Source: DATFVJ01 sp963826515
GTDB taxonomy: Bacteria; Actinomycetota; Actinomycetes; Streptosporangiales; Streptosporangiaceae
Direction: 5' to 3'
NCBI GenBank assembly: GCA_963826515.1
Contig: CAWGXI010000006.1
Coordinates: 335,766-399,765 of the forward strand
DNA length: 64,000 bases
The position numbers were made by a program, and so were the translations under genes. Under the pieces are notes generated by a model, which saw only the letters and a list, made by a program, of their open reading frames with translations, did not search any database and was not told the DNA's origin. This document shows, one piece after another, positions 35,593 through 44,852 of the stretch. Position 1 is the stretch's first letter. The number at the start of each line of letters is the position of its first letter.

Positions 35593-37734
35593 TCAGGATG
35601 TGACGGCCCCGTCGGCCGCGGTATCAATGATCCAGGCGGTGATAATGGCTTCTTCCCGCCATGCCGCGTAGCGCCCGCTCGGACCGCCGTGACCGGCGCC
35701 CATCTGCGTTTTCAGCAGGAATGGCCCGCCACGTGCCTCGCCACGGAGCCGGGCGATCCATTTGGCCGGTTCGTGGTAGAGCACGCGGGTGTCGTTCAGG
35801 CTGGCGGTCGCGAGGATCGGCGGGTAGCGCTTGGTTGTGATGTTCTCATACGGCGTGTAGCCCTTCATGTAGGCGTACACGGCAGGGTCGTGCAGCGGGT
35901 CGCCCCATTCCTCCCATTCCGCGACGGTCAGTGGCAGCTCGGGATCGAGGATGGTGGTCAGCGCGTCCACGAAGGGGACCTGGGCGGCGATTCCGCCGAA
36001 GGCCGATGGCGCGAGGTTGACCGCCGCGCCTACAAGCAGCCCGCCGGCGGATCCGCCCCTCGCTATAAGCCGGCCGGGTGAGGTCCAGCCGGCCGCGGCG
36101 AGGTGCTGCGCGGATGCGATGAAGTCGGTGAAACTGTTGCGCTTCGACAGCAGCTTGCCGTCTTCGTACCAGCGGCGTCCCATCTCGCCGCCGCCGCGCA
36201 CGTGGGCGATGGCCACGACGAATCCGCGTTCGAGCAGGGACAGCCGGGGGATGGAGAAGGCCGGGTCGCTGCACGCCTCGTAGCTACCGTAGCCGTGCAG
36301 CACGCAGGGGGCGCTGCCGTTACGCGGGATCGCGCGGCTGCAGACGATCGAGATGGGCACCCGGGTGCCATCGGCGGCGACAGCCCATTCCCGGTACTGG
36401 ACGTAGCCGTCGGGATCGTAGGGTGCCTGGCCCGGGGCGGCGAGGACCGGTGTCCGCTTCAGCAGGGTCAGCGATCCCGTCTCCAGATCGCATTGATAGA
36501 TGGACGCAGGAGTGACCAGCGAGGTATAGCGCAGCCGGAAAGTGTCAGTGGCATATTCGGGGTTGGCCGCGGGCGTGACGGTATAGAGGGATTCGGCGAA
36601 CGGGACATCTCGCATGGTGCCCGTGGCGTCGATGATACCCAGGCCGGTGCGGCCTTCCCGGCGGAAATGCACGACGATGTGATCTTGGAATGCGTCGGCG
36701 CCAAGCAGGCGGGTGCCGCCGCGATGGGCGATCAGCGGCGTCCAGGCCGCCGGGTTCGCTGGCTCGGCCGTAGCGAGCTCGAAGTTCTCCGCGCCGTCGT
36801 TGTGCAGAATGATCAGGCGGTTCTTGCCTCCAGGGAGCCCCTGGTGGCCGACCTGGTATTCGATGCCTTGGCGGCGGGGGGCCACCGCGATGAACTCGCC
36901 AGCCGGGTCGGTCGCCGCAAGGAAACGCACCTCGCTGGTCACGGCGCTGCGTGAGGTGATCAGCAGATAGCCGCGGCTGCGGGTCAGTCTGACCGCGACC
37001 GAGAAGCGCCGGTCAGCCTCCTCGAAAACGACCACGTCAGCGGCGGCCGCCGTGCCGATCTTGTGCCGCCAGACTCGGTAAGGGCGCCACGCCTTGTCGA
37101 CGGTGACGTAGAAAAGGGTGGAGCCATCCGCGGACCACGCGCTGCCGTAGGACACGTTAGGGATCTCGTCGGCGAGCAGATCACCGGTCGTCAGATCCTT
37201 GACCCGCAGCGTGTAGCGTTCGTCGCCACGGAAATCGGCGGAGTAGGCGAGCAGCCCGCCGTCAGTGCTGACGTCAAAGGTGCCGAGGGCGAAGTATCCG
37301 GATCCGCCTGCTGCCTCGTTGCCGTCAAGCAGCACTTCCTCGCCAGGCAGCGGCAGGCCGCTGTCAGCCGGCGGCAGTGTTTCGCCGGGGGCCGCGGCGC
37401 TGCGGCAGCGGATCGCGTACTGCTGGCCTTCCACCGTCCTGGCGTAGTACCACCAGCCGTCCTCGCGGACGGGAACAGATAGATCGGTCTGTTTGGTCCG
37501 GCCCTTGATCTCCGCGTAGATGGTTTCCCGCAGCACTGCAAGGTGCGCGGTGGCCGCGTCGGTATGGGCGTTCTCCGCTGTCAGATACGCGACCGTATCG
37601 GCGTTGGCGGGGTCGGCAAGCCACGCATACGGGTCAGCGATCGTGTCGCCGTGATAGGTGCGCTCGGCCAGCACCCGCTTCGCCGTGGGCGCGGCCAGGT
37701 CGACGGCCCCATCCCGCTTCGTCTCATCCGCCAC
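35593..37734 (-). CDS. ptrB: Prolyl oligopeptidase-family peptidase (oligopeptidase B-like)
   Basis: A 713-residue S9 peptidase. The first 430 residues form the beta-propeller that limits substrate size. The catalytic domain has RHMGGG-type features: VAIAHVRGGGEMGRRWYEDG (near residue 515), the nucleophile in LIARGGSAGGLLVGAAVNLA (near 560), the acid near VPFVDALTTILDPELPL, and the His in KTQMGAGHGGPSGRYAAWRE. This layout is that of oligopeptidase B, which cuts short peptides after basic residues in the cytoplasm. It starts at a GTG. Confidence 0.9.
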   Translation of the reverse strand: MADETKRDGAVDLAAPTAKRVLAERTYHGDTIADPYAWLADPANADTVAYLTAENAHTDAATAHLAVLRETIYAEIKGRTKQTDLSVPVREDGWWYYARTVEGQQYAIRCRSAAAPGETLPPADSGLPLPGEEVLLDGNEAAGGSGYFALGTFDVSTDGGLLAYSADFRGDERYTLRVKDLTTGDLLADEIPNVSYGSAWSADGSTLFYVTVDKAWRPYRVWRHKIGTAAAADVVVFEEADRRFSVAVRLTRSRGYLLITSRSAVTSEVRFLAATDPAGEFIAVAPRRQGIEYQVGHQGLPGGKNRLIILHNDGAENFELATAEPANPAAWTPLIAHRGGTRLLGADAFQDHIVVHFRREGRTGLGIIDATGTMRDVPFAESLYTVTPAANPEYATDTFRLRYTSLVTPASIYQCDLETGSLTLLKRTPVLAAPGQAPYDPDGYVQYREWAVAADGTRVPISIVCSRAIPRNGSAPCVLHGYGSYEACSDPAFSIPRLSLLERGFVVAIAHVRGGGEMGRRWYEDGKLLSKRNSFTDFIASAQHLAAAGWTSPGRLIARGGSAGGLLVGAAVNLAPSAFGGIAAQVPFVDALTTILDPELPLTVAEWEEWGDPLHDPAVYAYMKGYTPYENITTKRYPPILATASLNDTRVLYHEPAKWIARLRGEARGGPFLLKTQMGAGHGGPSGRYAAWREEAIITAWIIDTAADGAVTS

Positions 37735-37745
37735 GATGGCTGAGT

Positions 37746-37979
37746 CTAGGCCGCCGTGGCGAGGTGCCCGTCGACGAGCTGGCTAAGCGCGCCCCCGCGA
37801 ACACGTCCGGCGGCGGCCTCGTGGGCCAGGCCGCACTCGGCCGCGAAGGTGGCGAAGTCGGCCTCCGCGCCGGTGGCCTCCACCAGATCGAAGTCCCCAT
37901 CGCGGAACTCGTCGGTGCAGTACAGGTCACCCAACTCCCGCTGCTGGGCGAACTGGCGCCTGAACCACCAGCGTTCCAC
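37746..37979 (-). CDS. Small hypothetical protein
   Basis: A 77-residue acidic frame just upstream of the oligopeptidase gene: MERWWFRRQFAQQRELGDLY, then EFRDGDFDLVEATGAEADFA. Codon third positions are GC-rich as in real genes, but no family is recognised and no convincing ribosome-binding site is present (the GTG overlaps GAGG). It may be a leader gene, a remnant or not a gene. Confidence 0.35.
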   Translation of the reverse strand: MERWWFRRQFAQQRELGDLYCTDEFRDGDFDLVEATGAEADFATFAAECGLAHEAAAGRVRGGALSQLVDGHLATAA

Positions 37980-38100
37980 CTCGGCGGATCCGCGCGTGGT
38001 ACGTCAGGTGCGATCCAGGTCACTGAATCATCGTGCTGCCCGCCCGGGCGGTCGCAATCAGATTTACCGGCTCGGTGGCACGATGGCCGCTACCGCGCGG

Positions 38101-38142
38101 ATGGCTATGGACGCGGATGGCTAATGGCTATGGACGCGGATG
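38101..38142. repeat. 19-bp direct repeat
   Basis: ATGGCTATGGACGCGGATG occurs at 38101-38119 and again at 38124-38142, four bases apart, in the intergenic region before the solute-binding gene. An adjacent partial unit (GCGCGG-ATGG) suggests slippage. Confidence 0.7.
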
Positions 38143-38262
38143 CCTGTGGCGCGCGGGAGGCGCAGCCGCGGATTGCGCCTGCGTAATAAGGTGATTGTGG
38201 TTGTTTTACGGCAATTCATTACCATATCCTCCTCTGTCAGGGATGGGACATGAGGAGGGAAC

Positions 38263-39237
38263 GTGGCGGTATGTCGGGTCTTCCGCAAGCCTGCTGTGGG
38301 TGTGGCCCTGATAGCTGCCTTACTCGCCGCTGGATGTGCGCAACGTAGCGGGGCCGCGACGCAGGCCGCTGTGGAGAAACCAGGTCTGACCGTTGCCGCC
38401 GTCCCTGCGGTCGACTCGGTCGGCTTGTACGTCGCGCAGCAGCGGGGGCTGTTCGCCGCCGCGGGCCTGCACGTGAAGATAGTCCCGGTGACGAGTAGTT
38501 CCACGGCGATTGCCGACCAGCTTTCCGGCAAGTACGACGTTACGGACGGAAACTATGTCTCCTACATCCTCGCGGAGGCGCAGCAGCACGCCAAGCTGCT
38601 CATCCTCGCTGAGGGATCCGTGATGCAACCGCGCACCCAGGAGGTGCTAATCCCTGCCGGGTCGCCCATCAGGTCCGTCGCGCAGCTCAAGGGCAAGTCG
38701 ATCGGCGTCAACGTGCTGGACAATATCGGCACCTTGCTGGTCAGCTCGGTGCTTGCAGGTAATGGGATGACGCGCTCCGAGGTGCACTTCGTCCCGATCC
38801 CGTTCCCGTTGATGAGCGCCGCGCTAAAGGCGCACAAGGTGGATGCCGCGTGGCTACCCGAGCCGTTCATAACCGGGACGCAGGTGGCTAACGGGGCCGA
38901 GGAGCTCTTCGACGCCGACCAGGGCGGCACCCAGAACCTCCCGATCGCCGGGTACGTCGTCACCCAGGCGTGGGCGAAGAGGTACCCAAGGACCGCTGCG
39001 GCGTTCCGCCGCGCGATCGAGCAGGCTCAGGCGATTTCCGACGGAAATCGCACCGCAGTCGAGCAAGCCATTATCGGCTTCACGAGGGTGCCGCGGCTTG
39101 CGGCGACGCTCATCGCGGCCGACAGCTATCCCCTGCGCGTCGACCCGGTGCGGATCCAGCGAGTCGCTGACCTCATGCAGCGATTCGGGCTGCTCAAGGG
39201 CCCGTTCAATATCACGCCGATGATCAGCGGAGGCTGA
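38263..39237 (+). CDS. ABC transporter substrate-binding lipoprotein (NMT1/SsuA-like)
   Basis: A 324-residue lipoprotein: signal peptide ending in the lipobox LLAAGC (Cys about residue 25), then LTVAAVPAVDSVGLYVAQQR of a type-2 periplasmic-binding fold. TSSSTAIADQLSGKYDVTDG, LKGKSIGVNVLDNIGTLLVS and the HKVDAAWLPEPFITGTQVA hinge are typical of NMT1/ThiY/SsuA proteins that bind nitrogen or sulfur compounds or pyrimidine precursors. No permease or ATPase gene is adjacent, so it either works with distant partners or is an orphan. The GTG start has a strong GGAGGG site. Confidence 0.88.
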   Translation: MAVCRVFRKPAVGVALIAALLAAGCAQRSGAATQAAVEKPGLTVAAVPAVDSVGLYVAQQRGLFAAAGLHVKIVPVTSSSTAIADQLSGKYDVTDGNYVSYILAEAQQHAKLLILAEGSVMQPRTQEVLIPAGSPIRSVAQLKGKSIGVNVLDNIGTLLVSSVLAGNGMTRSEVHFVPIPFPLMSAALKAHKVDAAWLPEPFITGTQVANGAEELFDADQGGTQNLPIAGYVVTQAWAKRYPRTAAAFRRAIEQAQAISDGNRTAVEQAIIGFTRVPRLAATLIAADSYPLRVDPVRIQRVADLMQRFGLLKGPFNITPMISGG

Positions 39238-39474
39238 GCCGCCGCTGACTTGCCAGATGGCGCCGAGGTCGTGCGTGCTGACCTGTCCGCTCCGCAGACA
39301 TTCGTCGAGCACCCTGCCGGACGTGGACGTCGTGTTACTTGTCTGGCCGTTTCCGCACAGCCGAGGCAGCGCCCGGGTCGGTTGACACGATTGCGCGGGC
39401 CGCGGCGGGCGCCCGTCGCGGCACCAGGGAAGCGCGTTGGGTGCGGTGGCGCGGGGTGTCGCCGGCATGGGGGT

Positions 39475-41700
39475 TCAGGGGATGCCGGTGGTGTATTTGC
39501 GGCCGGTGGGGGTGGTCCAGATGAGGAGGCCGGGGCGGGGTTGTTCGAGGTGCCAGCCGGGGGTTTGTTTGATCTTGTGGTGGTGTCGGCAGAGCGGGGC
39601 GATATTGCACCAGCACGTTCGGCCGCCGTGGTGGTAGGGGATGGTGTGGTCTTTGTCGCATTGTGTGGCGGGGCGGCGGCAGCCGGGGAAGGCGCAGGTG
39701 GGGTGGCGGATTTCGATCAGGTGCCGTAGCCGTGGGGTGAGCTGGTAGGCGGGTGTTTGGCGCTGGTGGTCGCAGCCGGGGTAGGCGAGCTGTTCGAGTT
39801 TGATCACTAGGCCGGCGGGGGCGGGGCTGGGTCCGGGCTGGGGCGGTGGCTCGGGGCTGCCGGTGCGGTTGGGCTGTGCGGGGCCGGCGGGGCGCGGGCC
39901 GGCGGGGCGCGGGCCGGGGTGGCGGCGGTGGCCGCAGCCGTGGCCGATGACGTGCCCGGCCTGGTCGGTGACACTCAGGCACCATCGGGTGGCGGGGTGC
40001 CGGGCGGCGGCGGCGGCCAGGGTGCGGGTGGTGTCGGCGTCGAGCGGGCCGAACCCGGCGGCGTCGCCGGGTTCGTCGGCCAGGTTCAGCAGGGTGGCCA
40101 GGGGGACGGTTAGGTTGACCGAGCCGGCTAGCCGCCCGGGGTCCAGGTCGCTCCAGGCCGGCCCGGCAGCCGCGGCGGGCCAGGTTCGGGACGGCCGGCC
40201 GGCCGGTCCCGCGCCCGGGCCCGCGGACCGGGCGGGTACGGCGGACCGGGCGGGCCCGGCGGGCTGGGCGGGCCCGGCGGGCTGGGCGGGGCCGTCACTC
40301 GCTCCACCGTCACCGGCTCCGCCGTCACCGGCTCCGTCACGGGCTCCGCCGGCACCGGCTTCGCCGTCACGGGCTCCGCTGTTACGGTCTGCGCTGAAGA
40401 CGGCTGCGCCGTCATTGGCTGCGCCGTCATTGGCTGCGCTGCCACTGGCGGCGCTGCCACCGGCGGCGCTGTCACCGGCTGCGCCGTCACGGGCTCCGCG
40501 GTCCGCCGCTGCGCCGTTACTGGCTACGCGGTCCGCGGCTGCGCCGGGCGTGCTGTCCGCGGCTTCGCTGTCATCGGCTTCGCCGTCATTGGCCTTGTTG
40601 TCATTGGCGGCGTTGTCATTGGCGGCGTCGTCGGGGGCTCCGCCGCTGCTGGGGGTGGGGGCGGGTGGCTGTTCGGTGGTTGCGGGGGCGGGCAGGAGGT
40701 GGTCGAGGGGCTGGCCGGCGAGCAGGGCGAGGTAGGCCTTGGCGCGCAGCAGGCTGAGGGTGCCGGCGGCGCCGCGGTTTTTCAGTTCCCGGGCGATCGC
40801 GGAGATCCGCTGGTCGGCGGCGAGGACCTGGGCGGGGGGCAGGTCCCGCCCGGCCAGGGCCTTGGTGCCGGCCGGTTCGTCCCACAGTTCGACCCGGGCG
40901 TCTTTTTCCGCTTCCCGCCGCCGCCGGCTGGCCGCGGGCGGGTCAGCGGCGGCGACCGCGCGGCGGACCGCGGCGCGCAGCTCCCCGGGGGTCTGCCCCG
41001 GCGCCCGGGCCAGCACCTTGTCCTCCACGGCGCGGGCCAGCGGCGGCGCTAACCCGGCGACCTCGTCGATGACGGCCAGCGCCTTGGGCACATCGATCCG
41101 GCCCAGCCGCAGCGCCGCCCCGGTCGCCGGCAGCGCCGCGAGCCGGGCCGCCCGCTCGGCCAGGTTGTCCGCGCCGCGGCGGGTCAGCGTCAGCGCGCAG
41201 GCCAGCTCATCGGCCACGTCATCACCGGGCTGGCGGCCAGGCCCCCCGGCGGCCGGGCCGTCCTCGCCGCGCTCGCGGCGGGCCGCCAGCTCCGCCACCG
41301 CGGCGAGCTCACCAGCGGCCGTCCACGACGACAGCCGCCGCCACGCCCGCACCACCCCGACCAGCTCGTCATCCGAACACCCACCGAACCCGGCTGCCCA
41401 GGCACCAGCGGCGGACCCGGCCAGCACCGTCCCCGGCGCCAGCACATCCAGCACCTCCCCGGCGCCGAACCCGCCACCCACGCCATCGCCGTCACCCAGC
41501 CACCGCCCCGCCGCACCAGCCGCGCCAGGCGAACCCGGCGAGCTAGGCGCACCACGCGCGCCAGGCGAACCCGGCGAACCCGGCGAGCTAGGCGCACCAC
41601 GCGCGCCAGGCGAACCCGGTGAGCCCGGTGAGCCCGGCGCGCCGCTGGGGCCAGCGGCGGGCGCGGCGTCCGCGGCAGCCATGGCTGCGGTCGCGGTCAC
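39475..41700 (-). CDS. DUF222/13E12-type HNH endonuclease protein with low-complexity inserts
   Basis: A 741-residue member of the 13E12 repeat family. The order is: a collagen-like N-terminus of GSPG/GARG-type triplets (about residues 18-60); the DUF222 helical domain (about 80-340, with GAALRLGRIDVPKALAVIDE); a long Ala/Asn/Asp/Gly-rich tract of short repeats (about 365-530); and a C-terminal HNH nuclease domain, HPTCAFPGCRRPATQCDKDH followed by PLCRHHHKIKQTPGWHLEQP. The GTG start has GGAGGTGAA upstream. These genes are abundant in actinomycetes and often mobile; the biological role is unproven. Confidence 0.88.
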   Translation of the reverse strand: MTATAAMAAADAAPAAGPSGAPGSPGSPGSPGARGAPSSPGSPGSPGARGAPSSPGSPGAAGAAGRWLGDGDGVGGGFGAGEVLDVLAPGTVLAGSAAGAWAAGFGGCSDDELVGVVRAWRRLSSWTAAGELAAVAELAARRERGEDGPAAGGPGRQPGDDVADELACALTLTRRGADNLAERAARLAALPATGAALRLGRIDVPKALAVIDEVAGLAPPLARAVEDKVLARAPGQTPGELRAAVRRAVAAADPPAASRRRREAEKDARVELWDEPAGTKALAGRDLPPAQVLAADQRISAIARELKNRGAAGTLSLLRAKAYLALLAGQPLDHLLPAPATTEQPPAPTPSSGGAPDDAANDNAANDNKANDGEADDSEAADSTPGAAADRVASNGAAADRGARDGAAGDSAAGGSAASGSAANDGAANDGAAVFSADRNSGARDGEAGAGGARDGAGDGGAGDGGASDGPAQPAGPAQPAGPARSAVPARSAGPGAGPAGRPSRTWPAAAAGPAWSDLDPGRLAGSVNLTVPLATLLNLADEPGDAAGFGPLDADTTRTLAAAAARHPATRWCLSVTDQAGHVIGHGCGHRRHPGPRPAGPRPAGPAQPNRTGSPEPPPQPGPSPAPAGLVIKLEQLAYPGCDHQRQTPAYQLTPRLRHLIEIRHPTCAFPGCRRPATQCDKDHTIPYHHGGRTCWCNIAPLCRHHHKIKQTPGWHLEQPRPGLLIWTTPTGRKYTTGIP

Positions 41701-41772
41701 GGGTTCACCTCCTCGGGCAGCTAACCATCGGCAATACGAACATTTTAGCGATTCACGCAGACACAGGTCCGC

Positions 41773-41812
41773 CTATCCACAAGCACAACCGCCAGCCGCC
41801 CGGTTATCCACA
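41773..41812. other. Two DnaA-box-like nonamers in a 470-bp intergenic region
   Basis: CTATCCACA (41773-41781) and a perfect TTATCCACA (41804-41812) lie in the same orientation upstream of the HNH gene. The rest of 41701-42166 shows no gene, repeat or hairpin that I could recognise. Confidence 0.45.
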
Positions 41813-42182
41813 GATCTAGGCCCTTCCGCCACATCTGGTTGCACTGTGCGGGCGCCGCTGTCCTGCGGTGTCCTCGACTCGCGCCCGAAACACCGGTGGG
41901 TCCGGCCGAACACGCCCTTGCCGAAGCCAGGCAGCAGATGGGGCCACCTCGACCACCAGAGCCACGGCCGCCTTCGTCGTAGGACGCGCCGTCCCAGTGT
42001 GGCTCGCGAGCCACGCGAATGAGCCACCCCGGCCAGGCGCCACGGCGCTCCAACGGGGCGCGAACGGGACCGGCCGGTGACTCGGGAAGGCCAGCCGGTG
42101 ACCCGGCAAAGCTATTGGGTGCCGATGGCGCCCAGGTTGGCACCGCCCAACCCGGGCGAAGTCAAATGAGCTACACGTGTAA

Positions 42183-42887
42183 CCGGTATTTAAACTTGGC
42201 CGGCGCGGAGCTCACCACGCTGGCCAGGAGCGGGCTCCTGCGGCGTTGCGGGAAGCAGGCCTCGCCATGCGACTCAGGGTAGGCGGGCAGGCGGTGGACG
42301 ACCGCGGTGACCTGCGGCTAACACCGTTCCGCGTAGACCGCGATCATCCCAACGGGCGCAACCTGCCTGCGGTTGTCCAGGTCGCGGGGCAGGTGTCCAA
42401 TGCGGTCGCCAACGTGCTCGCGTCCGGGCGCATGCCGCTTGTGGTCGGCGGAGACTGCACGATCACCCTGGGGGTTGTCGCCGGGTTTCGCCAGCATCAC
42501 GACGACGTCTGTGTCGTCTATCTAGATGGCGATGCCGATCTGAATACGCCGGATAACCCGGAGGCGCCCAATTCCGGGATCTTCGACTCAATGGGCGTCG
42601 CGCATCTGCTCGGCGCGGGAGCGCCGGAACTGGCCGGATTCGCTGGTCCGCCGCCGCTGCTTGAGGCGTCTCGGCTAGCGCTTGTGGGCTGCGGTCCGCG
42701 CGAGATTGACGACGCCGGGCGCCGGTTCCTTGCTGATCGCGTGGTTAGCTTCCAGGAGGCACCCGCGTTGCGCGCCGCCCCGGTCGCCGCGGCGGAGCGG
42801 GCGCTTGCGTATCCGCGCGTCTTCGGCTATCCACTGCTGCAGGACCAGGCGATCGGTCACGAGCTGTTGAGTCATGGGTCACGATAA
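42183..42887 (+). pseudogene. Arginase/ureohydrolase-family gene, truncated at both ends
   Basis: An open frame without a normal start reads HHAGQERAPAALREAGLAMR and continues with NLPAVVQVAGQ. The metal-site motifs follow: VVGGDCTITLGVVAGF, and VVYLDGDADLNTPDNPEAP (a DxDAD-like cluster). SGIFDSMGVAHLLGAGAPEL comes next. The family's third metal block (FDVDV) and final 70 residues are missing; the frame ends in sequence that, read backwards, starts a GNAT gene. The N-terminal strand (normally a VIGVPSSAGA-type start) is in another frame at about 42167-42210. It is likely inactive. Confidence 0.75.
42816..42875 (-). pseudogene. N-terminal stub of a GNAT acetyltransferase
   Basis: On the minus strand an ATG at 42875 opens MTQQLVTDRLVLQQWIAEDA, the classic first strand and helix of RimJ-type GNAT proteins (LxTxRLxLRxW-x3-DA). 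After about 20 residues it runs into the arginase sequence read backwards. This marks a rearrangement breakpoint near 42815. Confidence 0.6.
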
Positions 42888-43029
42888 CTGGCTGGGGCGC
42901 GAGTGGAGGCAGCAGTCAGTTGGCGGTGGGCAGGCCGGAGGCCTCCGCGAGTGCCCGCCAGGTGGGCTCGAGCCGTGGCCGGACCCGACGGTGCGGCTGC
43001 GGCACAGCGCACCGGATGTGAGCAATGCT

Positions 43030-43827
43030 TCACAGCTCGACGATCATGCCGTCGTAGGCTGCGGCAGCTCGGCGTCGGCGAGCCTGCGGAGCATTGCCGC
43101 GGACATATGAGTGAGCAGGACTCGTTCCGCATGGATCTCATCGAGGTGCTCGCGCAGTGTCTGATAGTCGAGGTGGTAGCGGACTGGCCGGTCGAAGGTG
43201 TAAGCCTCGGCCGCGAACAGGTCCACGTCACGCGCCGCATCGGTCAAGGCGGCCGTCCACTGCGTATCCCCGGAGTATGCGAAGCTCACCCCGTCGAGGT
43301 CGACCCGCAGCGCTAGCCGGCGGCGCGCCGCAGGCGTGCACGACTTCCCACCCGCGCACGGTGGCGGCGCCGAGCGTGGCTGGCGCGCCATCGGTGGCCA
43401 GTTCGGCCACGTTCACTTCGAAGCGCCGTCGCGTCTGGCTCGAGCCAGGGAACAAGGTCTCCATGGCCTCGGTCAGACTGGCCCGGATACCCGGCGGTCC
43501 GGCCACGAGCAGCGGCGCCGACCGGTGCGGGAACTGGCCCTCGAGGATGAGGAAGGGCAGCCCGCCGAAGTGATCGCCGTGCAGGTGGGTTACCGCCACC
43601 CCATCGACGGCATTCGGGTCAAGCCTTGCGCCTTGAGCGCGACCAGGCTGGTTGCGCCGCAGTCGACGAGCAGCACCGGTCAGGTGGATGCAGGCCTGCA
43701 CGCGCCCGCCACTGCCGAAGGCGTCGCCGCTGCCCGCGAACCGAACCTGCACGACATCGTCCTCACCCACCAGCGCGCCAGCGAGCGCGTCGCCGGTGAC
43801 GTATCTTTTTCGGTCCGTCGTGCTCAT
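43030..43827 (-). pseudogene. MBL-fold metallo-hydrolase, several frameshifts
   Basis: Pieces in three frames reconstruct an ordinary MBL-fold hydrolase: RFAGSGDAFGSGGRVQACIH; then in another frame LLVDCGATSLVALKAQGL; back in the first frame VDGVAVTHLHGDHFGGLPFL with the HxHxDH zinc motif. Next come LALRVDLDGVSFAYSGDTQW and LLTHMSAAMLRRLADAELP, and finally AAYDGMIVEL-stop in a third frame at 43030. At least four indels are needed, two of them compensating. The start at 43827 is ATG. Confidence 0.8.
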
Positions 43828-43890
43828 TCTTCATAGACGCCGAATGAGCCAGTCTCTGCCCGGGCCAGCTCAGGCTCGAGGGAGGTCGAC

Positions 43891-44838
43891 ATGGATTCCC
43901 AGCTGAACTCAGCCACTTTGCCCCGGATCGTGATCGCGAGACCTTCTGGTTTGCGGGGCACCGCCTTTGTGCTGACGGCTGATCGCCTCCTGCTCGGGCG
44001 CGGGAGCGACTGCGATCTACGCCTGGACGAGCCACATATCAGCGCCACGCACGCCGCGTTTCTCTGCTCTTCCGCTCAGACCACGGTGCAAGATCTGGGA
44101 TCGACGAACGGCACCCTCGTCAACGGCGATCGCATCGCGGGCACCCGGGTCCTGCGGCATGGCGACCTGCTGCTGTTCGGTACCGTCGAAGCGCGGTACG
44201 AAGAACCGGCGGTTGCGCGGGCGCAGACGGCAAAGGCGCCACAAGCTGTGTCTCGGGACGCCCGCTCAGACATCGCGGCCGCGTTGCGCGTCGCGCCGGC
44301 CGGCCGTCATCTACGGTCCGGCAGCGCTGGCCAGCCAGCCGCCGAGCTCAGTAATGGCGCGGGCGGCCAGGCTGGCGAGTACAGCACGCACGTCGAGCAC
44401 GTCATCGCGCAGCAGGCGAGCTTCCTGCGCCAGGTCTCCGCGACCGGGGCCCGCGCCCGCCGGTTCTTCGCCATCGGCTTCGTGGTCTTCGCGCTCGGGA
44501 CTGGCATGATTGCCGGACTCGTGCTGCGCCTCGCCGCGCAGGTCAACAACGTTGCAGCGACCGGAACGGCGACCAGATTTACTGAAACGCCGGTGCCGTC
44601 GATCTTCGGGCCCGTCTTCCACGGTGTTCCCGTCGGTGCCATCGGCCTCGCCGCCGCGTTCATCGGGTTGGTCGTCATGATCGTCGGCATCGTGCCGCAT
44701 CTGGCTGCCACCGCCCGGTTGGCTGAACGGTGGAACGACCCATCCTCAGTTGCGGCGCGTCGCGAGGACGCGGAGACCCGTCAACGTGATGACCTCACGC
44801 GGCAGGTTCTGGCCCTGCCGCAACGCCGGTCGGCTTAG
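43891..44838 (+). CDS. FHA-domain membrane protein
   Basis: A 315-residue protein. A forkhead-associated domain spans about residues 25-100 with the phosphothreonine-binding pattern LLLGRGSDCDLRLDEPHISA (Gly-Arg and Ser, followed by THAAF) and DLGSTNGTLVNGDRI. An Ala-rich linker follows, then two membrane helices (about 192-214 and 247-269: FFAIGFVVFALGTGMIAGLV and VGAIGLAAAFIGLVVMIVGI), with both ends probably cytoplasmic. Such proteins read out Ser/Thr kinase signalling at the membrane. No kinase gene is adjacent. It is divergent from the MBL remnant. Confidence 0.87.
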   Translation: MDSQLNSATLPRIVIARPSGLRGTAFVLTADRLLLGRGSDCDLRLDEPHISATHAAFLCSSAQTTVQDLGSTNGTLVNGDRIAGTRVLRHGDLLLFGTVEARYEEPAVARAQTAKAPQAVSRDARSDIAAALRVAPAGRHLRSGSAGQPAAELSNGAGGQAGEYSTHVEHVIAQQASFLRQVSATGARARRFFAIGFVVFALGTGMIAGLVLRLAAQVNNVAATGTATRFTETPVPSIFGPVFHGVPVGAIGLAAAFIGLVVMIVGIVPHLAATARLAERWNDPSSVAARREDAETRQRDDLTRQVLALPQRRSA

Positions 44839-44852
44839 CAACGCCGACCGGC

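Noticed and set aside
41773..41812. Possible chromosomal replication origin
   Set aside because: Only two DnaA-like boxes, no AT-rich region, and no dnaA, dnaN or gyrase genes nearby.
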